NCBI GenBank assembly: GCA_937871585.1
Contig: CALMPJ010000032.1
Span: forward strand, 1-62,641
From: an uncultured Acidobacteriota bacterium
GTDB lineage: Bacteria > Acidobacteriota > Blastocatellia > Pyrinomonadales > Pyrinomonadaceae
Length of the DNA: 62,641 nucleotides
Reading direction: 5' to 3'
How positions within the stretch are numbered: the stretch's first letter is position 1; each line of letters starts with the position of its first letter. The notes under the pieces were generated by a model. It ran no database searches, was not told the DNA's origin, and was given only the letters and a program-made list of their open reading frames with translations. The translations under genes and the position numbers were made by a program. This document shows, piece after piece, positions 19,706 through 28,500 of this stretch.

Positions 19706-20884
19706 ATGGATAGAGGGCTAGATCGCGAGGTTGGTTTGGTTGATCGGCGGTCTTTTCTGCGGACGGGGATCACGGCGGCGGGGATCGGTTTGGTGGCGAA
19801 TGGTGGTGGGCTGCGTGCCCTTGGTCAAATGTCGCCGAGGAAGTTTTCGCCGGTTCGGGTCGCTCGCGATCGTGTTATTCGTGAGATCGTTGGGCTTCGG
19901 CCTTATCGCCACGAAGGGTTTGTGGTCGAGGCGCGGAGCTTCGGCAACAAACACATCATTCACAACTACGGTCACGGCGGGGCCGGAATCACGCTATCTT
20001 GGGGCACGGCGACTCAGGCCGTTGATCTTCTAAAAGACATTCCGTCGCCTGCAAAAACGAGCCGAACCGGTAAAGCCTCGCCAAAGCGTTTTGCCGTTAT
20101 TGGTTGCGGTGTAAATGGGCTTTCGACGGCAAGAATGCTTCAGCGGCGATACGCGGACGGAACGGGAAACGTGACGATCTACGCACGCGAACTTCCGCCT
20201 GAAACCACTTCAAATATTGCTGCCGGTTACTGGTCGCCGGTTTCGCTGTTCGATCATGATTCCGTTACAGCAAAGTGGACCGAGCAGTTTCGGGCTGCGG
20301 CACGTATCTCAAACCGTGCGTACCAGCTGCTCGTAGGTCCCGAATACGGAGTGCGTTGGTTAGATATATTTACGCATCATCGTAACGAAGCCGAGATCCA
20401 ATGGGAGCTTCCGGGCGGCGACTATCTTTATCCAAACCGCATCATACACCGCGATCCGGCGAATTATTTTGGTGTACCGATCGTTCGCCAGTTCAGCTCA
20501 ATGATGATCGAACCGCCGATATATTTGCGGGCATTACTAAGAGATTTCTACAATGCGGGCGGCCGCGTCGTTGTTAAAGATTTCGCGAGCCGCGAGGAAG
20601 TGATGCGTCTGCCTGAGACCGTCATATTCAACTGCAGCGGTCTCGGAGCCCGCAAGCTTTTCGGCGACGAAAAGCTGATCCCTGCCCGCGGCCAACTTGA
20701 GGTCCTAATGCCTCAGCCCGAGATCGACTACGGTTACATCGGCCCCGGCCATATGTTTCCACGTTCCGACGGACTTATCCTTGGCGGCACATTCGACCTT
20801 GACGACTGGTCGCTCGACGTTAATCCGAATCACTCGACCCGCTTAATAAACACCCACACCGAAATGATGAAAGGCGTGAAGTAA
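19706..20884 (+). CDS. Circularly permuted D-amino-acid-oxidase-like FAD oxidoreductase with Tat signal
   Basis: About 392 residues. A twin-arginine signal (DRRSFLRTG) opens the protein. Next comes the block IVGLRPYRHEGFVVEA and IIHNYGHGGAGITLSWG, which in ordinary DAAO is the C-terminal block. Only then, near residue 130, does the FAD-binding Rossmann start appear (FAVIGCGVNGLSTARML), followed by SNIAAGYWSP, NCSGLGARKL, RGQLEV and LGGTFDLDDWS. The chain ends where normal DAAO would continue into the block now at the front. Expected chemistry is oxidative deamination of D-amino acids with FAD, here outside the cytoplasm. ATG at 19706 or 19703 both fit the GAGG at 19694. Confidence 0.85.
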   Translation: MDRGLDREVGLVDRRSFLRTGITAAGIGLVANGGGLRALGQMSPRKFSPVRVARDRVIREIVGLRPYRHEGFVVEARSFGNKHIIHNYGHGGAGITLSWGTATQAVDLLKDIPSPAKTSRTGKASPKRFAVIGCGVNGLSTARMLQRRYADGTGNVTIYARELPPETTSNIAAGYWSPVSLFDHDSVTAKWTEQFRAAARISNRAYQLLVGPEYGVRWLDIFTHHRNEAEIQWELPGGDYLYPNRIIHRDPANYFGVPIVRQFSSMMIEPPIYLRALLRDFYNAGGRVVVKDFASREEVMRLPETVIFNCSGLGARKLFGDEKLIPARGQLEVLMPQPEIDYGYIGPGHMFPRSDGLILGGTFDLDDWSLDVNPNHSTRLINTHTEMMKGVK

Positions 20885-21003
20885 ACGCCGATTGCCTGCG
20901 AGTCCGAAAGGTTTGATGCCGCGATCTGTGATATTGTCGAGCAAGTGTTTTGGACGTCACTGCCGAGTTGATCTGTGCCGTGGATAAGAGAATTGGAGTT
21001 TGT

Positions 21004-21399
21004 ATGACTGGAAAGATCTTTACATTGTTTGTTGTATGCATCGTTGCAATTGGTTTCATGAGCCAGCCGGTTTTGGTTCTTGGTCAACAGCAGGACAAGA
21101 GCGATGAGATCAAGGCTAAGGTGCAGACGCGTTTGGCGAACAAGAAAACGAGTGTTGTCGTAGAAAAATCGGACGGTACCAAGGTCAAGGGGCGATTGAC
21201 GGCGGCTGACGATACGGGCTTTACCGTTTCGGACACAAAGACGGGACAATCGAGCCGAGTGCTTTATTCTGAAGCCAGAAAACTCAAGGGCAGCGGCTGG
21301 CCCACAAGTGCCAAGATCGCTCTCGGCGTCGGAGCCGCTTCGGCAGCCGCATTGACGATTCTTTATATCGCTTTTCAGAACGCGACACGCGACAACTAG
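21004..21399 (+). CDS. Hypothetical membrane-associated protein
   Basis: 131 residues. An N-terminal signal or anchor (IFTLFVVCIVAIGFMSQPVLVLG) leads into a small domain rich in K and D (VVEKSDGTKVKGRLTAADDTGFTVSD) that looks like an SH3/LSM-like beta barrel. A C-terminal hydrophobic segment (ALGVGAASAAALTILYIAF) follows. The ATG at 21004 has TTGGAG six bases upstream, which decides against a longer start at 20950. Similar small proteins of unknown role are common in Acidobacteriota. It ends 15 bases before asnB. Confidence 0.72.
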   Translation: MTGKIFTLFVVCIVAIGFMSQPVLVLGQQQDKSDEIKAKVQTRLANKKTSVVVEKSDGTKVKGRLTAADDTGFTVSDTKTGQSSRVLYSEARKLKGSGWPTSAKIALGVGAASAAALTILYIAFQNATRDN

Positions 21400-21414
21400 C
21401 CAAATTGCGATCCT

Positions 21415-23343
21415 ATGTGCGGCATCACCGGCTGGATAAACCTGAAAAATTCAAACACGCCTGACACGGAAGCGGTCTTGCATCGGATGTGCGAGACGAT
21501 TGTGCATCGCGGGCCGAATTCTGAGGGTTTGTGGACGGACGAGACCGTCGCATTGGGCATGCGGCGGCTGTCGATCATCGATCTGCATACGGGCGACCAG
21601 CCGGTTTTTAGCTGTGATAAGTCGGTCGTCGTGATGATGAATGGCGAGTTGTATAACTATCGCGAGGTTCGCTCTGAACTCGAAGCTCGCGGGCACACAT
21701 TCACTACAAAGTCAGACACCGAGATCCTGCCGCATCTTTACGAAGAATACGGCGAGACAATGGTAGATCATCTGAACGGCATGTACGCGTTCTCGCTGTG
21801 GGACTCGCGGAACAAAAAGCTGATCATTGCACGCGATCGATTCGGTGAGAAGCCGCTGTATTACGGCATTTTCGACGGCAAGTTACTGTGGGCTTCGGAG
21901 CCGAAAGCTCTACTTGCGCATCCTGCGGTCAAAGCCGAACTCGACCTCAACGCGCTTCGCTATTACCTCAGCTACGACTACGTTCCCGCGCCGATGTCGA
22001 TCTACAAAGGCATCTCAAAACTACCCGCTGCTCATATGATGGTCGTAGAGAACGGCGAGATCCGAACGCGGCGTTATTGGGATATGTCTTGGTCAAGCTC
22101 CCCTCCTTACGAAGGAGGGGTGGACGCCGCTTTGGGCGGACGGGGTGGTTCTTCGCTTTCGAGAGAAGGCGAGTTAAGAGATCTGCTTTCCGACGCCGTC
22201 CGAATGAGGCTCGTTTCTGACGTGCCGCTTGGGATCTTGCTCTCAGGCGGCATCGATTCATCGACGGTTGCGTCGTTTGCCGTGAAACATGCGAGCGAAC
22301 GTGTGAAGACGTTCTCGATCGGTTTTGAAGAAGATAGTTTTGACGAATCGAAATATGCTCGCATCGTCGCAAAGCATCTAGATACAGAGCATTACGAAGA
22401 GAAGCTTTCCGCCACGACCGCCGGCGATCTTATCGGCAAGATCGGCGAATGGCTCGACGAGCCGCTGTCGGACGGTTCGCTGATACCGACCTATTTGCTG
22501 GCGAGATTCGTCCGAAAACACGTCACCGTCGCCCTCGGCGGCGACGGCGGCGACGAACTGTTTGCAGGCTATCCGATGTATCACGCTCATAATGTGACGC
22601 GGAAATATCGAGCGATCCCTTCGTTCTTGCGAAGCGGTTTGATAGCTCCGATCGTGAATGCTCTGCCCGTGTCGAGCGACAACATGTCGTTCGATTACAA
22701 GGCAAAACGATTTGTCCGTGCCGCCGAACTAGACCTCGTCGAACGCCATCACACGTGGTTTGGTTCCTTCGCAGCCTCGCAGCACGAGCAGCTTTTGACG
22801 CCCGAAGTCCTCGATCAAACCAACTCCGACATCTACCGCGATTCTCGCAAGATGCTCGAAAATTGCGATGCAACAACCGACATCGAGCGGATGCAGTACC
22901 TCGACATCAACTATTACCTCGCTGAAGACATCCTGACCAAGGTCGATCGTGCCGCGATGGCGGTCTCGCTCGAAACGCGCGCTCCGTTCCTCGATCCTCG
23001 CATTGGCCAGTTTGCGGCCTCCTTGCCGCTTGAACAAAAACTAAACGGCAAGAGCGGCAAGTTCATTCTCAAGAACGCGATAAAAGATATGCTTCCGCAC
23101 GACATCTTGCATCGTCCCAAAAAAGGCTTTGGCATTCCGATAGCTGAGTGGCTCCGCGGCCGTCTGCGTCCGCTGATGGAAGAAATGCTCGCCGAAAAAC
23201 GCCTGCGCGAACAAGGTCTGTTCGAACCAAAATACGTCCGCAGGTTGATTGACGAGCACATCGCCGGCCGTGCTTCGCATCACAAAGAACTTTGGACGCT
23301 GCTCGTTTTTCAGCTTTGGTTTGATCGATTTCTTCGACACTAA
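21415..23343 (+). CDS. asnB: Asparagine synthase (glutamine-hydrolysing)
   Basis: 642 residues. The Ntn glutaminase domain begins MCGITGWINL with the catalytic cysteine at position 2, and includes HRGPNSEG and NGELYNYREVR. The synthetase domain carries the PP-loop LLSGGIDSSTVASF (about residue 278). It makes asparagine from aspartate, ATP and glutamine. Between the two domains (residues about 229-246) there is an unusual Gly/Ser-rich insert encoded by a palindromic repeat element (22098-22150). The reading frame stays open, so the enzyme is probably functional. AsnB homologues also amidate peptides or surface polymers; the length and motifs fit true AsnB. Confidence 0.95.
   Translation: MCGITGWINLKNSNTPDTEAVLHRMCETIVHRGPNSEGLWTDETVALGMRRLSIIDLHTGDQPVFSCDKSVVVMMNGELYNYREVRSELEARGHTFTTKSDTEILPHLYEEYGETMVDHLNGMYAFSLWDSRNKKLIIARDRFGEKPLYYGIFDGKLLWASEPKALLAHPAVKAELDLNALRYYLSYDYVPAPMSIYKGISKLPAAHMMVVENGEIRTRRYWDMSWSSSPPYEGGVDAALGGRGGSSLSREGELRDLLSDAVRMRLVSDVPLGILLSGGIDSSTVASFAVKHASERVKTFSIGFEEDSFDESKYARIVAKHLDTEHYEEKLSATTAGDLIGKIGEWLDEPLSDGSLIPTYLLARFVRKHVTVALGGDGGDELFAGYPMYHAHNVTRKYRAIPSFLRSGLIAPIVNALPVSSDNMSFDYKAKRFVRAAELDLVERHHTWFGSFAASQHEQLLTPEVLDQTNSDIYRDSRKMLENCDATTDIERMQYLDINYYLAEDILTKVDRAAMAVSLETRAPFLDPRIGQFAASLPLEQKLNGKSGKFILKNAIKDMLPHDILHRPKKGFGIPIAEWLRGRLRPLMEEMLAEKRLREQGLFEPKYVRRLIDEHIAGRASHHKELWTLLVFQLWFDRFLRH
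22098..22150. repeat. Palindromic repeat element inside asnB
   Basis: Within asnB, 9-bp arms CCCCTCCTT (22100-22108) and AAGGAGGGG (22112-22120) flank ACG. They are followed by a second GC-rich arm pair (GCCGCTTT, GGGCGGACGGGG). It is read in frame as part of the protein (SPPYEGGVDAALGGRGG). It resembles dispersed small palindromic elements rather than conserved enzyme sequence. Confidence 0.7.
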
Positions 23344-23360
23344 CCACTTGGAACTTCTGA

Positions 23361-23418
23361 CTATCCACTGAAATTTGCCTTTTTTCAGCGGATAGTGAAA
23401 AGTGACTAGTGGATAGTG
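23361..23418. repeat. Inverted and direct repeat words between asnB and pip
   Basis: Arms CTATCCACTGAAA (23361-23373) and TTTCAGCGGATAG (23383-23395) form a hairpin with one mismatch. The word AGTGGATAGTGA recurs at about 23408-23419. It may end the asnB transcript, but the run of T lies in the loop rather than after the stem. Confidence 0.5.
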
Positions 23419-23431
23419 ATATCATCAGCTT

Positions 23432-24382
23432 ATGGCAAATCTGTATCCTGAGATCGAACCTTTTGACAGTGGCAAGTATGTTGTTTCGGACATTCACACG
23501 ATCTATTACGAGCGTGTGGGCAATCCGAATGGTGTGCCGGTGGTGTTTTTGCACGGCGGGCCGGGCGGTGGTTTGATCTCGCTTTATCGGCAGTTTTTCG
23601 ATCCGAATCATTATCACGTGATCTTGTTCGATCAACGAGGAGCGGGGCGTTCGACGCCTCATGCCGAGCTTCGTGAGAATACGACTTGGGAATTGATCAA
23701 GGACATCGAGTCGCTTCGTGAGAAATTTGGCATCGACAAATGGTTCGTTTTTGGCGGTTCGTGGGGCTCGACGTTGAGTTTGGCGTATGCCGAGACGCAT
23801 CCTAACCGTTGTCTTGGGCTGATACTTCGCGGCATTTTCCTGACCCGCCGCAAAGAGCTCGAATGGTTCTATCAATACGGTGCCAGCGAGATATTTCCGG
23901 ATTTCTGGGAACGCTATCGCGACGAAATTCCCGTCGAAGAACGCGGTGATTTTATGACCGCATACTACAAACGACTGACGAGCGATGATGAGCAAGTTCG
24001 CCTTTCTGCGGCTCGTGCGTGGAGCACTTGGGAAGGTGCTACATCGAAGCTCTATCCCGACAAAGATCTGATGGACCACTGGGAAGGCGAACACGAGGCC
24101 CTGAGCCTGGCCCGCATCGAGTGTCATTATTTTATGAACAACTCGTTCTTCCCGACCGACAATTATCTGATCGAAAATGTTGATAAAGTTCGCCACATTC
24201 CGACTGTGATCGTTCAGGGACGCTACGATGTTGTCTGTCCGATGACCTCGGCTTGGGAACTGCACCGAGCGTTTCCCGAGGCCGAATTGGTCGTTTGCCC
24301 GGACTCAGGACATTCGATATCAGAGAAGGGGATATCGACTGCACTCGTCGATGCGATGGAGAAGTTCAAGACTTTGAGCTAA
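23432..24382 (+). CDS. pip: Proline iminopeptidase
   Basis: 316 residues, an alpha/beta-hydrolase of the prolyl aminopeptidase family (S33). The oxyanion region is HGGPGGG, the nucleophile elbow is GGSWGST, and DQRGAGRS is the characteristic family sequence. A late acid (GRYDVVCP) and histidine (DSGHS) complete the triad. It removes N-terminal proline from peptides in the cytoplasm. There is no signal peptide. It is followed by tatA 80 bases downstream and is probably transcribed separately. Confidence 0.93.
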   Translation: MANLYPEIEPFDSGKYVVSDIHTIYYERVGNPNGVPVVFLHGGPGGGLISLYRQFFDPNHYHVILFDQRGAGRSTPHAELRENTTWELIKDIESLREKFGIDKWFVFGGSWGSTLSLAYAETHPNRCLGLILRGIFLTRRKELEWFYQYGASEIFPDFWERYRDEIPVEERGDFMTAYYKRLTSDDEQVRLSAARAWSTWEGATSKLYPDKDLMDHWEGEHEALSLARIECHYFMNNSFFPTDNYLIENVDKVRHIPTVIVQGRYDVVCPMTSAWELHRAFPEAELVVCPDSGHSISEKGISTALVDAMEKFKTLS

Positions 24383-24462
24383 CCGTTTTTGAGTAAAAAG
24401 CGGTATGATAATTTTCGGCTTATCGAAAGCCGAAAACCTCAATACTTTTGGTGGGCAATCAT

Positions 24463-24714
24463 ATGAATTTTGGAACAACAGAAATAATTTTGATCGTCGC
24501 GGTGCTTTTCCTGCTGTTTGGAGCAACGCGTCTTCCGCAGCTCGCGAAATCGCTCGGTGCGACACGCAAGGCATTCAAAGACGGCATGCGTGAGGCTGAG
24601 GAAGAAGAAAAGGCCGAACAATTAAAAGGCGCCAGCCCTGCGTCACCGCAGATCTCGTCGATGAGCGACGATGAATTGGCGGCCGAAATGAAGCGTCGTG
24701 CAGAGGTGAATTAG
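24463..24714 (+). CDS. tatA: Twin-arginine translocase TatA/E-type subunit
   Basis: 83 residues. It has the single N-terminal membrane helix (TTEIILIVAVLFLLFGATRLP), the following amphipathic helix LAKSLGATRKAFKDG and an acidic, Lys/Glu-rich tail. TatA forms the pore of the Sec-independent export pathway; the permuted oxidase at 19706 carries a matching Tat signal. TatC is not in the window. The start at 24463 is the ATG just before the family's NFGTTE sequence. The gene overlaps its convergent neighbour by four bases at the stop codons. Confidence 0.93.
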   Translation: MNFGTTEIILIVAVLFLLFGATRLPQLAKSLGATRKAFKDGMREAEEEEKAEQLKGASPASPQISSMSDDELAAEMKRRAEVN

Positions 24715-25505
24715 CCTTTCTCTCCGCTGAGCAGCGTTGCCTTAACGGAAAATCTGAACGTAACCGGCGCCTCTTCAGCGTCGATGAGATGAGTGAGTTG
24801 TTTGACGACTCGCTCTTTTTCATTTTCGTCCAATGTCTCGAGCCAATGCGGGAGCAGGTAGTCGGCGACAAGCGGCGATTCGACAAACTCAGTGCCGCTG
24901 TCATATTCAAATAGCTCGACTGCTACTTCGGTGTTTACGTTCACAAGTCCTGCTTGGGCAGCCAATTCTTCGACACGCGTCACGCTCGGCAGTTCGGAGA
25001 TCAGTTTCTCGATATGCTCACCGTGTGCTGTGAGTTCTTCGTTGTAGAGAGCTTCCCAAAGAAGAGAAAATACCTCGCCGAAACTACCGGCCGTTGGCAG
25101 CATCACGCCAACATCTCCGCCGACCTTGGTGACGCGGATCGCATCGTCGACCACGTCCATGATCTCGCTGACCGGCACAAGCGAAGCGTCTGCAAGTACG
25201 CTGTCGAACGAATCGTCTTCAAATTTGATCCGCGAGAAATCCGCTCGCGAGCTTGTCGCTGCGGCTTTGTCGCGGGCGATGGTGAGCAGTTCTTCGGTTT
25301 CCACAGACGCAAAAATGTCCGTTACCTCGCCGAACTTGTCCGCCAAAAGCATCGCGTGATTACCGGTTCCGGCGTTCAAATACGCCATATTCTCGGCGTC
25401 TTTGAGATTGATGTGCTTATCAACAAGCTCAGTGAACCGCTGCGTCCATGCCTCGTCAATAAACAGATCGCGAATAAACGCCAATTCTTTATCGGTCTTT
25501 GCCAT
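24711..25505 (-). CDS. SAM-dependent methyltransferase-like protein
   Basis: 264 residues. Residues about 38-130 look like a class I methyltransferase core: MAYLNAGTGNHAMLLADKF as motif I, VETEELLTIARDKA, IKFEDDSFDSVLADASL and VTKVGGDVGVMLP. The rest is acidic and all-helical. The glycine motif is weak, so loss of SAM binding is possible. The start is four bases after the stop of the 1243-residue flavoprotein gene, so the two are translationally coupled. The substrate is unknown. Confidence 0.65.
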   Translation of the reverse strand: MAKTDKELAFIRDLFIDEAWTQRFTELVDKHINLKDAENMAYLNAGTGNHAMLLADKFGEVTDIFASVETEELLTIARDKAAATSSRADFSRIKFEDDSFDSVLADASLVPVSEIMDVVDDAIRVTKVGGDVGVMLPTAGSFGEVFSLLWEALYNEELTAHGEHIEKLISELPSVTRVEELAAQAGLVNVNTEVAVELFEYDSGTEFVESPLVADYLLPHWLETLDENEKERVVKQLTHLIDAEEAPVTFRFSVKATLLSGEKG

Positions 25506-25508
25506 TAA

Positions 25509-28500
25509 TTATGATGCTCCCAGGGCGGCCATCAGTTCTTCTTTCCCAAACATCCGATCGAGCCAGAGGTTCGTCAGTTTCTCTTGAATACTGTTAGCTT
25601 TTAGGCGGTCGTTCAGGTTCTTGAAATCGACAAAATCTAGGTGCTGGTCTTGGTTAAAGCACGAGAATACGAAGAATTCTTCGCCTGTGTGCGGGTTTAC
25701 GTGACGTTGTAGGCACTGAGCGCAGACCTCTTTCATCATGCATTGCATCGGGCTGTTGATCGAGCCGATGGCGACATGCTGTTCCTTGAGAAATGGCTTA
25801 AGCGTCGAATGACGAGCTTCGCGAACGCCGTTCATCATACGGTCTGAGCCGATCGCGATGATGCGATCAACTTCTTTTAGATCAACAGTTTGCGTGCCTA
25901 GTTTGCCCTCGGCATAGGCGATCATTGCTTGGACGATGTTGCCTCGGAAACCTGCGTCTTGCGGACGCATCGGCGTGATCTCGGTGCCCCAATCGGTCGC
26001 CCAAACGATCTGATCGGTCGCTGCCTCGATCTCTTCGCGTTTGAACAGATCGTCGCCGTTCTTGTAACCAGCAAAGTAAATTACCTTGTTATTATTCTCA
26101 CGCAATGCCTTTGCGATCGAGAACAGAACGGCGTTGCCGAGGCCGCCGCCGGCAAGCAGAACAGACTCGCCTTCGGGAATCTCGGTCGGCGTTCCGGTCG
26201 GGCCCATGACGAGAACTTCTTCGCCTTCTTTGAGCAGTTGGCACATTCGTGACGAAGTTCCCATTTCGAGAACTATCATCGAGAGCAGCCCTTTTTCCTC
26301 ATCGACCCAAGCACCTGTTAGAGCGAGGCCTTCCATCATTAGGCGTTTGCCGTCGATTACGGGAGCTGTTGTTTCGAAGTTTTGCAAACGATAGAACTGT
26401 CCGGGCTCGAACTTGCGAGCCTGCAGCGGAGCCTTGACGACCACATCAACGATCGTCGGCGTAAGTCGTTCTACCTTAACGACATAAGCACGCAGCTGTT
26501 CGTCGAGCGTGGCTTCAAGGTTGTCGTATATCTCGTCTCTCTCAGATTGCGGCAGCGGTCCGCGAGCGGCTAGTTCGTCGGCAAATATCTCGACGACCTT
26601 GCTATAACCATGTTTCGCCGACGCCATCGCTTTGACGACGTTTCCGGCATATTGCGGGTGGTTGTCGCCGTAATACGAGATAAACTTGCCGTCGTTCTCG
26701 TACGAAGTGAAGAATCCGACTTCGCCTTTCTCGGCCTCAATCGCATGTAGTTTCCCATCGCCGTTTCGCTCAACCTTGAACGGTTGGAAAAACTGCCGCC
26801 ATTCATCCATCTTGAATGTGCCGGGCTTTTCCTTTTCGTAGATCACGTTTGGCGAAGTTCCTGCGGCGACGCAAACTGTCCGTGCAGGGAATTCGTGTAT
26901 CTCGTCTGTTTTCTCGAATTTGCCGGTTTCGGCGACGTAATCAAGACGTTCGAATTTGATAGCCTTGATCGCACCAAATTCGTCCGGAACTGCCTCGGTA
27001 GGCGACATATTCTCGATGAAGTTGATGCCTTCTTCCAGAGCCTTTTGGACCTCTTCGTGATTGAGCCTATAGGCGGGCGAATCCTGCAAACGCTTACGAT
27101 AAACGAGCGAAACGCCGCCCCAGCTTTGAATAAGCGGAACGAAATTCGGCTGTTCGCCAGCGGCTGCAGCACGTTCGCGTTCCGCGCGAATGGCACGGCC
27201 GTGTTCGAGGAATTCCGGTAGCACGGTCAGCTCTTCAGGATCGAAGGCTTTCACCACGGCTTCTTCGCCAAATTCCGCAACGACCTGCTCATATTTGCCG
27301 AGCATCTTCTCGACCTGAACAGGATAGTATGCAAAGATCTCGGTCGCCGTATCGATGCCGGTCAAGCCGCCACCGATAACAACGGCAGGAAGACGAACCT
27401 GCAGATTCGACAGCGTATCTTTCTTGAATGCACCGGTTAGCTGCAATGCCATGAGGAAATCGGATGCTTGGCGAATGCCGCGAATTAGGTTGTTCTTCAT
27501 CGGAACGATGGTCGGCCGTCCGGCTCCTGTGGCGATCGCGATGTGGTCAAAACCGAAGTTCCAAGCGTCCTCGATCGTCAACGTTCCGCCAAAACGCACG
27601 CCGCCGTAAGCACGAAATCGCTTTCGCCGCGTAAGCATCAGTTGGATCATCGTAAGGAAATTCTTGTCCCAACGAACGGTGATGCCGTACTCAGAAACTC
27701 CTCCGAAACCTGAGAGAATGCGTTCGTCGAGTTCTTCCGTGATCTCGCCGATAGCGCGGATCGGTTTGGGGCACGACTTGCCGAGATCGCCGGTCCAATC
27801 GGTCGGCAAAGGTTCGATCTTGAGTCCGTCGATGCCGACGACGCCGAAACCTTCGTTGATCAGATAATGCGACAGCGTGTAGCCTGCGGGTCCGAGGCCG
27901 ACGACCATCACGTTCTTGCCGTTGTATGGTAAGGCGTACGGGCGTTTCGCGTTGAGCGGATTCCAACGCGTCAGCAAACTGTAGATCTCGAAGCCGTACG
28001 GCAATTTGAGTACATCGGTTAGTGCTGAGGTTTCTGCAAGCGGTATGTTTACGGGCTCTTGCTTTTGGAATATACAGCCCTTCATACAGTCGTTACAGAT
28101 ACGATGGCCGGTTCCAGCGCACATTGGGTTATCGATCGTCACGATCGCCAAGGCGCCGATAGAATCGCCGTGTTTTTTGACGAGGTGCATTTCGGAAATG
28201 CGTTCGTCGAGCGGGCAGCCTTCGGTCTTGATACCGAGCGGATTTCGTTTTGCGGTGCCGTCAGGTTCGCGAAGTCCCGTCGAACACGCATCTTTCTCAC
28301 GCTCGTGACAGATCATGCAGTAGTCGATCTCGTAGAGAGCGTCGCGCATCGTGCCGCGATCATCGGTGAGCTTGAAACCATCGCGGCGACGCATCTCGTG
28401 GTCGTGGCCGCGCATTATGTTGTGCAACTTCGGCTCGGGATGAATAAGATGAACTAGGTTCATGTAATCGAGAGCGTGCGGCACCTTGAACGAATGCCAT

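Noticed and set aside
22098..22150. CRISPR or tandem repeat array at the asnB insert and other repeats
   Set aside because: The elements are single palindromes or short words, without regularly spaced repeats and unique spacers; no cas genes are present.
23069..24265. A 398-codon open frame on the minus strand across asnB and pip
   Set aside because: Its translation has no domain or export signal and the plus strand carries two well-recognised genes there. The frame is a shadow.
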